Shown here piece after piece: positions 8,598-16,634 of a stretch of DNA of 64,000 bases (positions are counted from its first letter, which is position 1; every line of letters begins with the position of its first letter). The position numbers and the translations under genes were made by a program. A model generated the notes under the pieces. It saw nothing but the letters and a program-made list of their open reading frames with translations, was not told where the DNA came from and did no database searches. Source of the stretch: Thalassospira mesophila (GTDB lineage Bacteria; Pseudomonadota; Alphaproteobacteria; Rhodospirillales; Thalassospiraceae); contig NZ_JFKA01000003.1 of the NCBI RefSeq assembly GCF_002115755.1, forward strand, positions 186,001 to 250,000, in the 5' to 3' direction.

Positions 8598-9839
8598 ATG
8601 TCCTCTGAATTTCACCGTGTAAAACGTCTTCCCCCTTATGTCTTCGCAGAAGTCAATGCGATGAAGGCGGCGGCACGGCGAGCGGGTGAGGACATTATCG
8701 ATTTCGGCATGGGCAACCCGGACCCGGCCACACCACAACACATCGTCGACAAGCTGGTGGAAACGGTGCGCAACCCGCGCACCCATGGTTATTCGATGTC
8801 GCGCGGGATCCCCGGTTTGCGCAAGGCGCTGGCGGCTTATTATGATCGCCGTTTTGGTGTTGATATTGACCCCGAAACCGAAACCGTTGTTACCATCGGC
8901 TCCAAGGAAGGCCTTGCCAACCTGGCCGCTGCCATCACCAGCCCCGGCGACATTATTCTGGTACCCAACCCCAGTTATCCGATCCATGCGTTTGGCTTTA
9001 TCATTGCCGGTGCGGCCCTGCGCCATATTCCAATCGGGCATGATGACCAGGGCACGTTTAATGCCGAAAGTTTTATGGAACAGTTGCACCGCGCGGTGAA
9101 ACATTCCGTGCCCAAGCCCAGTGCTGTGGTGCTGAACTTCCCGGCCAATCCGACGGCATTAACGGTTGATCTGAATTTCTATAAAGAAGTGGTCGATTTT
9201 TGCTGCGAGCATGAAATCTACATTCTGTCGGATATCGCCTATTCGGAGATTTATTTTGATGGCAACCCGCCGCCCTCGATCCTGCAAATTCCGCGGGCCA
9301 AGGAAATTGCGGTGGAATTTTATTCGCTGTCGAAAACCTATTCGATGGCGGGCTGGCGGATCGGCTTTGCCACGGGCAACAAAAAGCTGATCAACGCCCT
9401 GACGCGGATTAAATCCTATCTGGATTACGGCGCGTTTACGCCCATTCAGGTGGCGGCAACGGCGGCATTGAACGGCCCGCAAGATTGCATCGACGAATTT
9501 CGCACCCTGTACCGCGATCGCCGCGATATTTTCATCGAGGGCATGCAGTCGGCTGGCTGGAATATTCCCTCGCCAGCAGCGACCATGTTTGCCTGGGCAC
9601 CCATCCCCGAGCCGTTTGCCGAACTTGGTTCGCTGGAGTTTTCCAAGCTTCTATTGCAAGAAGCAGGTGTTGCCGTGGCGCCGGGCCTTGGCTTTGGTGA
9701 ATATGGTGATCGCCATGTGCGTATTGCGCTGGTGGAAAACAAACATCGCATTCGTCAGGCCAATCGCAATATCAAACAGTTCTTTCAAAAATGCCCCGAT
9801 GCAAATTCTGCACGGGAACTGTTGAAGAAAACCGTCTAA
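8598..9839 (+). CDS. alaC: PLP-dependent aminotransferase, AlaC / LL-DAP aminotransferase type (class I/II)
   Basis: This 413-residue fold-type I aminotransferase carries the PLP lysine in SLSKTYSMAGWRIGF, the Asn/Asp cofactor motifs (NFPANPT, LSDIAYSEIYFDG) and an N-terminal IDFGMGNPDPATP. This set matches the E. coli AlaC subgroup, often labelled LL-diaminopimelate aminotransferase, which makes alanine from pyruvate and glutamate. It lies directly upstream of hom, an arrangement common in alphaproteobacteria and suggesting a role in amino-acid synthesis from aspartate or pyruvate. AAGGATA precedes ATG 8598. The 100-nt gap to hom contains a hairpin, so co-transcription is uncertain. The exact substrate is inferred from the subfamily only. 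Confidence 0.9.
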   Translation: MSSEFHRVKRLPPYVFAEVNAMKAAARRAGEDIIDFGMGNPDPATPQHIVDKLVETVRNPRTHGYSMSRGIPGLRKALAAYYDRRFGVDIDPETETVVTIGSKEGLANLAAAITSPGDIILVPNPSYPIHAFGFIIAGAALRHIPIGHDDQGTFNAESFMEQLHRAVKHSVPKPSAVVLNFPANPTALTVDLNFYKEVVDFCCEHEIYILSDIAYSEIYFDGNPPPSILQIPRAKEIAVEFYSLSKTYSMAGWRIGFATGNKKLINALTRIKSYLDYGAFTPIQVAATAALNGPQDCIDEFRTLYRDRRDIFIEGMQSAGWNIPSPAATMFAWAPIPEPFAELGSLEFSKLLLQEAGVAVAPGLGFGEYGDRHVRIALVENKHRIRQANRNIKQFFQKCPDANSARELLKKTV

Positions 9840-9865
9840 TATTCGATAACTCACAATAGACAGGG

Positions 9866-9892
9866 TCCGGGGCGCATATTTTGCGCCCCGGA
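9866..9892 (+). terminator. Hairpin between alaC and hom (weak terminator or attenuator)
   Basis: An 11-bp perfect stem (TCCGGGGCGCA / TGCGCCCCGGA) lies 26 nt after the alaC stop. Only AATTTG follows rather than a true T tract, so it may act as a partial terminator or RNA-stability element. Confidence 0.5.
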
Positions 9893-9939
9893 ATTTGTGC
9901 GCTAGTGGGTAAAATATGCTGCAATGATAAGGAGTTCTC

Positions 9940-11244
9940 GTGCAAAACGTCGTAAAGATCGGTGTGGCAGGCCTGGGTACGGTCGGTGCCGGAACCGTTA
10001 AACTGCTGAGCGAACACAGGGACAATCTGGCGGACCGTTCCGGTATCCCGATGATTGTTACAGCAGTATCGGCGCGCGATCGAACTCGGGACCGTGGATT
10101 TTCGACCGACGGTCTGACCTGGTATGAAGACGCCCGTGAAATGGTGCTCGACCAAAATGTTGATGTGGTTGTCGAAACCATCGGCGGTTCGGACGGGATT
10201 GCCTATGACGTTTGCAAGGCCGCACTGGAAGCGGGCAAGCATGTGGTTACGGCTAACAAGGCGCTGATTGCATTGCACGGGGTTGAACTGGCGCGCATTG
10301 CCGATGCCAATAATGTGACCATTGCTTATGAAGCAGCAGTTGCTGGCGGTATTCCGATCATCAAGGCCTTGCGTGAAGGTTTGTCAGGTAATGTTGTCTC
10401 GCGGGTGACGGGCATTTTGAACGGAACCTGTAATTATATTTTGACCACCATGCGCGAGCAGGGCCGCGATTTTGCCGATGTTCTGGCCGAAGCCCAGAAA
10501 CTTGGCTATGCCGAAGCTGATCCCAGCTTTGATGTTGATGGTATTGACGCCGCGCACAAGCTTGCGATCCTGACCAGTCTGGCGTTTGGTGTGGAAGTCG
10601 ATTTTGACGCGATTGCGATTGAAGGCATTCGTTGTGTTTCCGCCCTTGATATCCAGATGGCCGAAGAACTTGGGTATCGTATCAAGTTGCTGGGCATTGC
10701 CAAGCAAACCGCAGAAGGCATCGAACAGCGCGTTTCGCCGGTACTGGTGGACCGCAATACCCAGATTTCAAAGGTCGAAGGTGTTTTTAACGCCGTTGCG
10801 CTGGAAGGCGATTATGTCGGCCCGGTCATTCTGCAGGGACGCGGGGCAGGCGAACGGCCCACCGCATCGGCGGTGGTTGCTGATCTTGTCGATATTGCCG
10901 CGGGTCGTAAAACGCCAGTCTTTGGTGTGCGGGCAAATCGTTTGAAAAAGAATGTGCGTGCGCCGCTCGAAAAGCATGTCGGTCCTTATTACCTGCGACT
11001 GATGGTCTGGGATCGCCCCGGCGTTATGGCCGAGGTTACCGCAGCCCTTGCCAGAAACGGTGTTTCAATGGCGTCCATGATCCAGCAGGGCCGGGCTGAA
11101 ACCGAAGGGGGTGTTGTGCCGGTGGTTTTCATCACCCATGAAACCAATGAAGGTGCCATGCACGAGGCGCTTGCGACGATCGCGGCCTTTGAAAGTAACT
11201 CGCAGCCGCCGGTTTTGATGCGTATTGAAAACTTCACATCGTAA
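9940..11244 (+). CDS. hom: Homoserine dehydrogenase
   Basis: The enzyme reduces aspartate semialdehyde to homoserine, the branch to threonine, methionine and isoleucine. The start is GTG 9940, with AAGGAG 8 nt upstream, giving 434 residues. The NAD(P) motif GVAGLGTVGAGTV is at residues 8-20. The catalytic region includes VTANKALIA and GGIPIIKALREGL, with GILNGTCNYILTTM typical of the family. A C-terminal ACT domain (about 350-425, RPGVMAEVTAALARNGVSM) implies allosteric feedback, usually by threonine. It is a single-function enzyme without a fused aspartokinase. It lies between alaC and glpX, a conserved alphaproteobacterial order. Confidence 0.96.
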   Translation: MQNVVKIGVAGLGTVGAGTVKLLSEHRDNLADRSGIPMIVTAVSARDRTRDRGFSTDGLTWYEDAREMVLDQNVDVVVETIGGSDGIAYDVCKAALEAGKHVVTANKALIALHGVELARIADANNVTIAYEAAVAGGIPIIKALREGLSGNVVSRVTGILNGTCNYILTTMREQGRDFADVLAEAQKLGYAEADPSFDVDGIDAAHKLAILTSLAFGVEVDFDAIAIEGIRCVSALDIQMAEELGYRIKLLGIAKQTAEGIEQRVSPVLVDRNTQISKVEGVFNAVALEGDYVGPVILQGRGAGERPTASAVVADLVDIAAGRKTPVFGVRANRLKKNVRAPLEKHVGPYYLRLMVWDRPGVMAEVTAALARNGVSMASMIQQGRAETEGGVVPVVFITHETNEGAMHEALATIAAFESNSQPPVLMRIENFTS

Positions 11245-11263
11245 CAAAACAAAAAAAAGACAT

Positions 11264-11296
11264 ATGCGCCCCGCAGGTTTACACCAGCGGGGCGTA
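11264..11296. terminator. Hairpin between hom and glpX
   Basis: An 8-bp GC stem (CGCCCCGC / GCGGGGCG) with a 12-nt loop lies 20 nt after the hom stop. The T-rich side is on the minus strand, so it would be a poor plus-strand terminator and hom-glpX readthrough is possible. Confidence 0.4.
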
Positions 11297-11387
11297 ATAA
11301 CTTTGGGATAACCAAAGAAAATTCGCCTACCGGGAAAAATGAGACGGGGCCCCCCAGACCCCGCACCAACAGACAAGGACGGAAGAT

Positions 11388-12347
11388 ATGGATCGAAATC
11401 TTGCGCTTGAAACAGTACGCGTCACCGAAGCAGCCGCACTGGCATGTTCCGGGTTGATGGGACGCGGCGACGAAAAGGCCGCCGACCAGGCCGCTGTCGA
11501 TGCCATGCGCAATGCGCTTAACAGCCTCGACATTCGCGGAACTGTTGTGATCGGCGAAGGCGAGCGTGACGAAGCGCCGATGCTTTTTATTGGCGAAGAA
11601 GTCGGCAGTGGCAAAGGCCCTGAAATCGACATCGCGCTGGATCCCCTTGAAGGAACCACCATTTGCGCCACCGGTGGGCCGAACTCGCTGGCAGTTGTGG
11701 CAATGGCGGAAAAGGGCGGGTTTTTGAACGCGCCTGATACCTATATGCAAAAAATTGCCGTTGGCGGTGGTTTGCCAACCGATGTGATCGATCTTGATGT
11801 CACGCCCGGTGAAAACCTTAAAAGCCTGGCTTCTGCCAAAAGCTGCGATGTTTCGGACCTGGTGGCCTGCATTTTGAACCGTCCGCGCCATGAAGAACTG
11901 ATTGCGAAAACCCGCGAAGCGGGCGCGCGTATCATGTTGATTGATGATGGTGATGTGGCAGGTGTGATTGCAACGTCGCAAAAAACCTCGGGTATCGATA
12001 TTTATATGGGCACCGGTGGCGCGCCTGAAGGTGTGCTGGCAGCGGCGGCTTTGCGCTGCATCGGTGGCCAGTTTCAGGCCCGTTTGGTGTTTCGTAACGA
12101 CGATGAAGTTGCCCGTGCCCGCAAATGGGGCATCGAGGATCTGAACCGTAAATACGGCCTGACCGACCTTGCCCGTGGCAATGTTATGTTTGCCGCAACC
12201 GGTGTGACCGATGGTGCCATGTTGCGCGGCGTTCGCCGGTTTGCCCATGGCGCGGAAACGGAATCAATCGTGATGCGCAGCCAAAGCGGCACGGTGCGCT
12301 ATATTCGCGCCGTCCACGATTTCAGCCGCAAGGTCTGGTATAAATAA
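11388..12347 (+). CDS. glpX: Class II fructose-1,6-bisphosphatase
   Basis: This 319-residue metal-dependent phosphatase converts fructose-1,6-bisphosphate to fructose-6-phosphate in gluconeogenesis. The GlpX signature is clear: GEGERDEAPMLFIGEEVG near residue 50 supplies acidic metal ligands, and IDIALDPLEGTT near 80 is the lithium-sensitive phosphatase motif. The length is normal for the family. AAGGACGGAAG precedes ATG 11388. It is downstream of hom, as in many alphaproteobacteria, but recJ, often next, is displaced about 4.8 kb. Some GlpX enzymes also act on sedoheptulose bisphosphate; sequence alone does not show this. Confidence 0.95.
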   Translation: MDRNLALETVRVTEAAALACSGLMGRGDEKAADQAAVDAMRNALNSLDIRGTVVIGEGERDEAPMLFIGEEVGSGKGPEIDIALDPLEGTTICATGGPNSLAVVAMAEKGGFLNAPDTYMQKIAVGGGLPTDVIDLDVTPGENLKSLASAKSCDVSDLVACILNRPRHEELIAKTREAGARIMLIDDGDVAGVIATSQKTSGIDIYMGTGGAPEGVLAAAALRCIGGQFQARLVFRNDDEVARARKWGIEDLNRKYGLTDLARGNVMFAATGVTDGAMLRGVRRFAHGAETESIVMRSQSGTVRYIRAVHDFSRKVWYK

Positions 12348-12376
12348 GCACAGCGGACCCTTTCGTCGGCGATGTG

Positions 12377-12402
12377 ATGGGGTGCTTTTGCACCCCATTT
12401 GC
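12377..12402 (+). terminator. Hairpin after glpX
   Basis: A 9-bp perfect stem (ATGGGGTGC / GCACCCCAT) with a TTTT loop lies 30 nt after the glpX stop. The following TTGCATGT is only weakly T-rich. Confidence 0.5.
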
Positions 12403-12555
12403 ATGTCAGCACCCTGTAGTGCGTTACAAGGGATGTGCTTCGAATTTTGTCGCAAACTTGTCGGTAGATAAAACGATATTTGGAACCTTTCCATGGCTGG
12501 GGGCGTTTTACTTGCAACACCCCGTTCACAAATTTACATTTGGGAAATTCAGGCC

Positions 12556-13008
12556 ATGGACGCAAATAATGGTTCCATATCCGCCCACAAGGGCGGCATC
12601 GGTTACTGGGCGGTCATTGCACTGGCTGTTGTTATTTTATGTGTTGGCATGCCGATTTTTGCCGGAGGCGTCTGGCTGGTCATGCTGGGCGGGTCGGTGT
12701 TTTATGCCGCAGCCGGGGCAGGCCTGTTTCTGGCCGGGTTTTTCATGATCCGGATGTCGATGGCGGGTTTCTGGTTTTACCTGCTGACATTTATCGGCAC
12801 CGCCGCGTGGACATTTGATGATGTCGGCGCGCACGGCGAGGCGCTTTTCCAGCGTTTGGTGGTGCCAATGGTTATTTTGTTGCTGGTGCTGCTGGCTGTG
12901 CCGTGTTTGCGCCGCCGCGGTGTCGCCATCGCCCGCAAACGGGCATTAGACGCGGGCATTGGTGCTGTTTCGCATGGCGCATTTTCCTCGCGCGAACGGA
13001 ACGCGTAA
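12556..13008 (+). CDS. Free-standing membrane domain like the N-terminus of PQQ glucose dehydrogenase
   Basis: From ATG 12556 the product is 150 residues. It has four or five hydrophobic helices and the pattern of the membrane anchor of PQQ-dependent glucose/quinate/shikimate dehydrogenases: GGVWLVMLGGSVFYAAAGAGL, then a helix, then TFIGTAAWTFDDVGAHGEALFQRLVVP. In those enzymes this anchor (about 150 residues) precedes an eight-bladed catalytic propeller. Here the frame ends after RRRGVAIARKRALDAG and no propeller follows; a terminator does. It could be a quinone-binding or helper protein, or the remnant of a lost enzyme. The start at 12493 is possible but adds a non-family N-terminus. Function is unknown. 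Confidence 0.75.
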   Translation: MDANNGSISAHKGGIGYWAVIALAVVILCVGMPIFAGGVWLVMLGGSVFYAAAGAGLFLAGFFMIRMSMAGFWFYLLTFIGTAAWTFDDVGAHGEALFQRLVVPMVILLLVLLAVPCLRRRGVAIARKRALDAGIGAVSHGAFSSRERNA

Positions 13009-13105
13009 TCGCCCGGCCGGCCCGTGATGTGAATGCCAATGCCAATGCCAAAGTCGCGGCAAAACACGGGTCCAGATTGTCGATAACCAAACTGTTTTCC
13101 GTTGC

Positions 13106-13146
13106 AAACCGCAGCCCGCCAAATGCCGGGGCTGCGGTTTTTGGTT
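13106..13146 (+). terminator. Rho-independent terminator
   Basis: A 12-bp perfect stem (AAACCGCAGCCC / GGGCTGCGGTTT) with an 11-nt loop runs into TTGG. It separates the small membrane-domain gene from the Hsp70-like gene. Confidence 0.8.
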
Positions 13147-13225
13147 GCAGTCCTGTGATAGCTGGGGTACATCCTTCGCCCCCTTGCCGGAGCAGGGATT
13201 AAAGCAGTTTGGAAAGGTTGCACGT

Positions 13226-14518
13226 ATGTCCGAAATAATTGCACTGGATTTTGGCACCACCAATTCTGTTCTGGCGGTGGCCGATCAGGCCGGCAACGTT
13301 AAATCTGCCAGCTTTGAAGTTGGGACAAACAGTTTTGATACCTATCGCACCATTTTGTATCTGTGGCAGGAACAAGATATCAAGGTTGCGGGCTCGGTTC
13401 CGCAATTACGCAGCTGTTCTGGCCCGTTCGCCATTGATGAATATCAACGCGAAAGTCAGGATTGCCGCCTGATCCAGTCGATCAAATCCTATCTTGCGGC
13501 CAAGGATTTTGAAGGCACCGATATTTTCGGCGAGTCCTTCTCGCTTGAAGACCTGATCGCGATGTTTCTTAACCAAATTCACTATCACGCTGAAAACCAG
13601 CTGGGCCATTTGGGCCGCCGGGTGATTTCAGGCCGACCGGTGGCCTTCGCCGGTAGCCGCCCCGATAACGCCTTTGCCGAGGCGCGCTTGCGCGCCTCTT
13701 ACGAACAGGCAGGCTTTGAAGTCGAGGCGATGGTCTATGAACCGTTGGCGGCATCGTATTATTATGGCCGCACGCTCGATCGCCCGGAAACGGTTCTGGT
13801 TGCCGACTTTGGCGGTGGTACCAGCGACTTTTCGGTGATCCGGTTTGAACCGGGCAAGGGCATTGCCGGGGTTAAGGCGCTGGCCCATACCGGCCTTGGT
13901 ATTGCGGGCGACAGTTTTGATTATCGCATCATTCAAAATGCGGTTTGGCCGCGGCTTGGATTTGGCTCCAATTATCGGGCAATGGGCGGCACGTTGCCTG
14001 TCCCGCGCCAGTATTACACGGCTTTTGCCCGCTGGCATTACCTGTCGATGATGCGCAACCAGCGCACCATGGCCGATCTGCAGGCAATTATCCGCACCGC
14101 CGAAAGTGCCGATGATATCGCCGATCTGGTGACTATCATCGAAGATGAACTGGGCTTTTTCCTGTATCAGTCGGTATCAAAAGTAAAAGCCGAACTGTCG
14201 TCAAATGACCATGCCCGATTGCAGTTCAAACATGGCGGTGTCGAGATCGACGAAAAACTGTCCCGCGCCGATTTTGAAAGCTGGATCAGCCCCGATATTA
14301 CCGATATCGAAAAATCAGCCAAGCTGTGCCTGGATCAGGCTGGGCTGAAGGCTGGCGATATTTCCAAGGTCTTTATGACCGGTGGCACGTCTTATGTGCC
14401 GGCCGTGCGGCGCTTGTTTGAAGACGGTTTTGGCAAAGATCGCGTTGAAATTGGCCAGCCTTTCCTCTCGGTTGCACATGGGCTGGCGATGATTGCCGCG
14501 GACGAACATATCGTTTGA
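13226..14518 (+). CDS. Hsp70 family ATPase, YegD-like (no substrate-binding lid)
   Basis: From ATG 13226, with GGAAAGG 9 nt upstream, the product is 430 residues. It has the actin/Hsp70 nucleotide-binding fold: phosphate-1 motif ALDFGTTNSVLAVAD at the N-terminus, phosphate-2 VADFGGGTSDFSVI near residue 195, and the adenosine motif FMTGGTSYVPAVRRLF near 390. True DnaK is about 640 residues with a peptide-binding domain; this protein stops after the ATPase, as in YegD-type proteins, whose role is poorly known. No dnaJ or grpE is near. A longer start at 13145 lacks a ribosome binding site. It is cytoplasmic and probably monocistronic. Confidence 0.88.
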   Translation: MSEIIALDFGTTNSVLAVADQAGNVKSASFEVGTNSFDTYRTILYLWQEQDIKVAGSVPQLRSCSGPFAIDEYQRESQDCRLIQSIKSYLAAKDFEGTDIFGESFSLEDLIAMFLNQIHYHAENQLGHLGRRVISGRPVAFAGSRPDNAFAEARLRASYEQAGFEVEAMVYEPLAASYYYGRTLDRPETVLVADFGGGTSDFSVIRFEPGKGIAGVKALAHTGLGIAGDSFDYRIIQNAVWPRLGFGSNYRAMGGTLPVPRQYYTAFARWHYLSMMRNQRTMADLQAIIRTAESADDIADLVTIIEDELGFFLYQSVSKVKAELSSNDHARLQFKHGGVEIDEKLSRADFESWISPDITDIEKSAKLCLDQAGLKAGDISKVFMTGGTSYVPAVRRLFEDGFGKDRVEIGQPFLSVAHGLAMIAADEHIV

Positions 14519-14543
14519 TATTAACATGCCCAATGCGCCTGAT

Positions 14544-14557
14544 TGACTGATCAGTCA
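14544..14557. promoter_or_regulatory. TetR-type operator in the tetR promoter
   Basis: A perfect 14-bp palindrome, TGACTGATCAGTCA, lies 20 nt before the TetR-family start codon. A related sequence recurs just before the downstream dehydrogenase at 15162. Autorepression is the simple inference. Confidence 0.75.
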
Positions 14558-14577
14558 TTTTTTGGTAGGTTCGCGGC

Positions 14578-15141
14578 ATGAAAGACAAGCAGACACATCT
14601 GATTGAGACGGCAATTAATCTTTTTGCCCGCGATGGCGTGTCGGTTTCCACTGCAAAAATAGCAGCCGAGGCCGGTGTGTCTAACGGGACACTGTTTAAC
14701 TATTTTCCCACCAAACAACAGCTGATCGACAGTGTTTATCTGTCGATCAAGGAAGATATTGCCAAAAATGTGCTGCCCAGTCTAGGTCGGGAGATGTCGG
14801 TAAAAGAAGTGATGTTCGGGATCTGGCGGGGCTATATCCAATGGGCCATCGCCAATCCGTTGCGGCACGAAGTTTCCATTTTGCTTAAGGCTGCCATGGT
14901 TTTAAGTGCTTTGGCACTGGAACGGGCAGATGCAATATTCGAGCTGAAAATGGAAAAACTGCGCGAAGGCGTTGACCGGCACGAACTGGTTGATTTGCCG
15001 GTGGATTATATTTGTGAATTATCGACAGCACAACTTTCGGTGGCGGTTATGTATTTACGCCATCGTCAACTTGACTCTGTTGAAGCCAGCAAACATATCC
15101 ATCGTAGTTTTGATGTTTTCTGGGATGGCATCAGCGTGTGA
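14578..15141 (+). CDS. TetR/AcrR family transcriptional regulator
   Basis: This 187-residue protein has an N-terminal helix-turn-helix (LIETAINLFARDGVSVSTAKIAAEAGVSNGTLFNYFPTKQQLIDSVY in order, residues about 6-53), the TetR DNA-binding domain. It is followed by an all-helical ligand-binding region of about 130 residues with no close named match. A perfect palindrome in its own promoter and a similar site before the neighbouring alcohol dehydrogenase gene point to repression of both, released by an aldehyde, alcohol or other electrophile. It lies 52 nt upstream of adh on the same strand. The ligand is not known. Confidence 0.92.
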   Translation: MKDKQTHLIETAINLFARDGVSVSTAKIAAEAGVSNGTLFNYFPTKQQLIDSVYLSIKEDIAKNVLPSLGREMSVKEVMFGIWRGYIQWAIANPLRHEVSILLKAAMVLSALALERADAIFELKMEKLREGVDRHELVDLPVDYICELSTAQLSVAVMYLRHRQLDSVEASKHIHRSFDVFWDGISV

Positions 15142-15161
15142 ATTTTTACCGATGAATTGAC

Positions 15162-15173
15162 TGACTGATCACT
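15162..15173. promoter_or_regulatory. Second TetR-type operator upstream of alcohol dehydrogenase
   Basis: TGACTGATCACT repeats the first ten bases of the 14-bp palindrome before tetR, preceded by an extra overlapping TGAC. It lies 21 nt before the dehydrogenase ATG and next to a TATAAA sequence, a position suited to repression. Confidence 0.6.
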
Positions 15174-15193
15174 CTATAAACGGAGAGAGAAAA

Positions 15194-16246
15194 ATGCAAG
15201 TTGCAGCTTATGGTGCAAAATCGGCGACCTCGGATATTGAACCCCTGACAATTGAACGTCGCCAGACCGGCGCGCATGATATTGCCATCGACATTGATTT
15301 TTGCGGTGTTTGCCATTCGGACCTGCATATGGCCCGCAATGACTGGGGTGTTGCGATGTATCCGGTGGTGCCGGGTCATGAAATTGTTGGTCGCGTGACC
15401 GATGTTGGTGCCCATGTCAAAGGGTTCAAACCTGGCGATCTGGTTGGCGTTGGCTGCATGGTCGATAGCTGCCAGTCGTGCCCGTCCTGTGATGAAGGGC
15501 TGGAGCAATATTGCGAAAACGGCATGGTCGGCACCTATAACGGTGATGACAAGGTGCTGGGCGGCCACACCTATGGCGGTTATTCCGGCAAGGTGGTGGT
15601 GAACGAAAAATTCGTGCTGCGCGTGTCGGACAAACTTGAAACCAAAGCGGTTGCACCGCTTTTGTGTGCCGGTATCACCACCTGGTCGCCTTTGCGCCAC
15701 TGGAATGTGAAAAAGGGCGACAAGGTTGGCGTTGTTGGCCTGGGTGGTTTGGGCCATATGGGCGTTAAATTTGCCGCTGCCCTGGGGGCGCATGTTGTCA
15801 TGATCACGACATCGGCCGCCAAAGGCGAAGATGCCAAACGCCTGGGCGCGCACGAAGTGCTGGTATCAAAAGATGCCGATGCAATGGCGGCCCATACTGG
15901 CAGCTTTGATTTCCTGCTCAATACCATCCCGGTCAAGCATGACCTTAATCCCTATATCGCCTTGCTTAAACGCGATGCGACGATGGTAATTGTCGGTGCG
16001 GTGGAGCCTTTGGAAGGTTTTCACGGCGCGGGCCTGATCATGGGCCGCAAACGCATTGCCGGTTCGTTGATTGGCGGCATTGCCGAAACCCAGGAAATGC
16101 TGGATTTCTGTGCCGAACATGGCATTACGTCTGATGTTGAAATGATCAATATCGACACCATTAACAATGCCTATGAACGCATGCAGAAGTCCGACGTGAA
16201 ATATCGCTTTGTTATCGATATGAAGTCGCTGAAAGCTGCCGCCTGA
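15194..16246 (+). CDS. Zinc-dependent NAD(P) alcohol dehydrogenase (YahK / cinnamyl-alcohol-dehydrogenase type)
   Basis: This 350-residue medium-chain dehydrogenase has catalytic-zinc ligands in CGVCHSD (about residue 38) and PGHEIVG, and four structural-zinc cysteines in SCQSCPSCDEGLEQYC near residue 100. The Rossmann motif GVVGLGGLGHMGVKFA is near 180. The arrangement matches YahK/AdhA-type NADP-dependent aldehyde reductases that act on broad aldehydes. GGAGAGAG precedes ATG 15194. The gene follows a TetR regulator whose operator is repeated here, suggesting inducible detoxification or use of aldehydes. NADP preference is inferred from the subfamily. A terminator follows. Confidence 0.92.
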   Translation: MQVAAYGAKSATSDIEPLTIERRQTGAHDIAIDIDFCGVCHSDLHMARNDWGVAMYPVVPGHEIVGRVTDVGAHVKGFKPGDLVGVGCMVDSCQSCPSCDEGLEQYCENGMVGTYNGDDKVLGGHTYGGYSGKVVVNEKFVLRVSDKLETKAVAPLLCAGITTWSPLRHWNVKKGDKVGVVGLGGLGHMGVKFAAALGAHVVMITTSAAKGEDAKRLGAHEVLVSKDADAMAAHTGSFDFLLNTIPVKHDLNPYIALLKRDATMVIVGAVEPLEGFHGAGLIMGRKRIAGSLIGGIAETQEMLDFCAEHGITSDVEMINIDTINNAYERMQKSDVKYRFVIDMKSLKAAA

Positions 16247-16271
16247 TTTTTGATCGGGTAAAACAGTAAAA

Positions 16272-16312
16272 ACGAAAGGCCCGTCAGCTTAATGCCTGGC
16301 GGGCCTTTTCGT
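16272..16312 (+). terminator. Rho-independent terminator of the alcohol dehydrogenase gene
   Basis: The stem AAAGGCCCG / CGGGCCTTT with a T-rich 3' flank (TTTTCG) lies 30 nt after the stop codon. It is also placed to stop the convergent small membrane-protein gene. Confidence 0.85.
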
Positions 16313-16316
16313 ATGT

Positions 16317-16634
16317 TCAGGTAACGCAGGCAAAATTGCCGTTGCATTTGACCTGTAGCAGGGCGGCACAAAGCACGACAAACCCGGCGCCAAAACACGG
16401 CATTAAAAAAAACCAGGCAGACCATTCCCACCGGCGCAGCATCCAGGGAAACAGGGCACCTGAAAACGACATCAAGGGAAACAGCAGCACGCTGCCAAAC
16501 AGCAAGTGCAAATAGATATTGTTTTCCGACCCGGGAGAATCAAACATCATGGGTGAAAACAAGACAAAGGGCAGGGAAAATATCCCCCCCAGAATACAAA
16601 TCGCGCTCAGACCGCGACGTGCGGACTTTTTCAT
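16317..16634 (-). CDS. Small four-helix membrane protein of unknown function
   Basis: From ATG 16634, with GAGG upstream, the product is 105 residues; a longer frame starts at 16673. It begins with a basic MKKSARRG, then has about four hydrophobic segments (ICILGGIFSLPFVLF, YLHLLFGSVLLFPLM, the span around ALFPWMLRRWEWSAWFFLMP, and GFVVLCAALL). Two cysteines lie near the C-terminus in KCNGNFACVT. I recognise no family. Base composition and helix pattern look like real coding sequence. It is convergent with adh and overlaps no other credible gene. Confidence 0.55.
   Translation of the reverse strand: MKKSARRGLSAICILGGIFSLPFVLFSPMMFDSPGSENNIYLHLLFGSVLLFPLMSFSGALFPWMLRRWEWSAWFFLMPCFGAGFVVLCAALLQVKCNGNFACVT

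Noticed and set aside
10989-12248. A 419-codon open frame on the minus strand
   Set aside because: It is antisense to the end of hom and nearly all of glpX, both unambiguous, has no domain signal, and arises from codon bias of the real genes.
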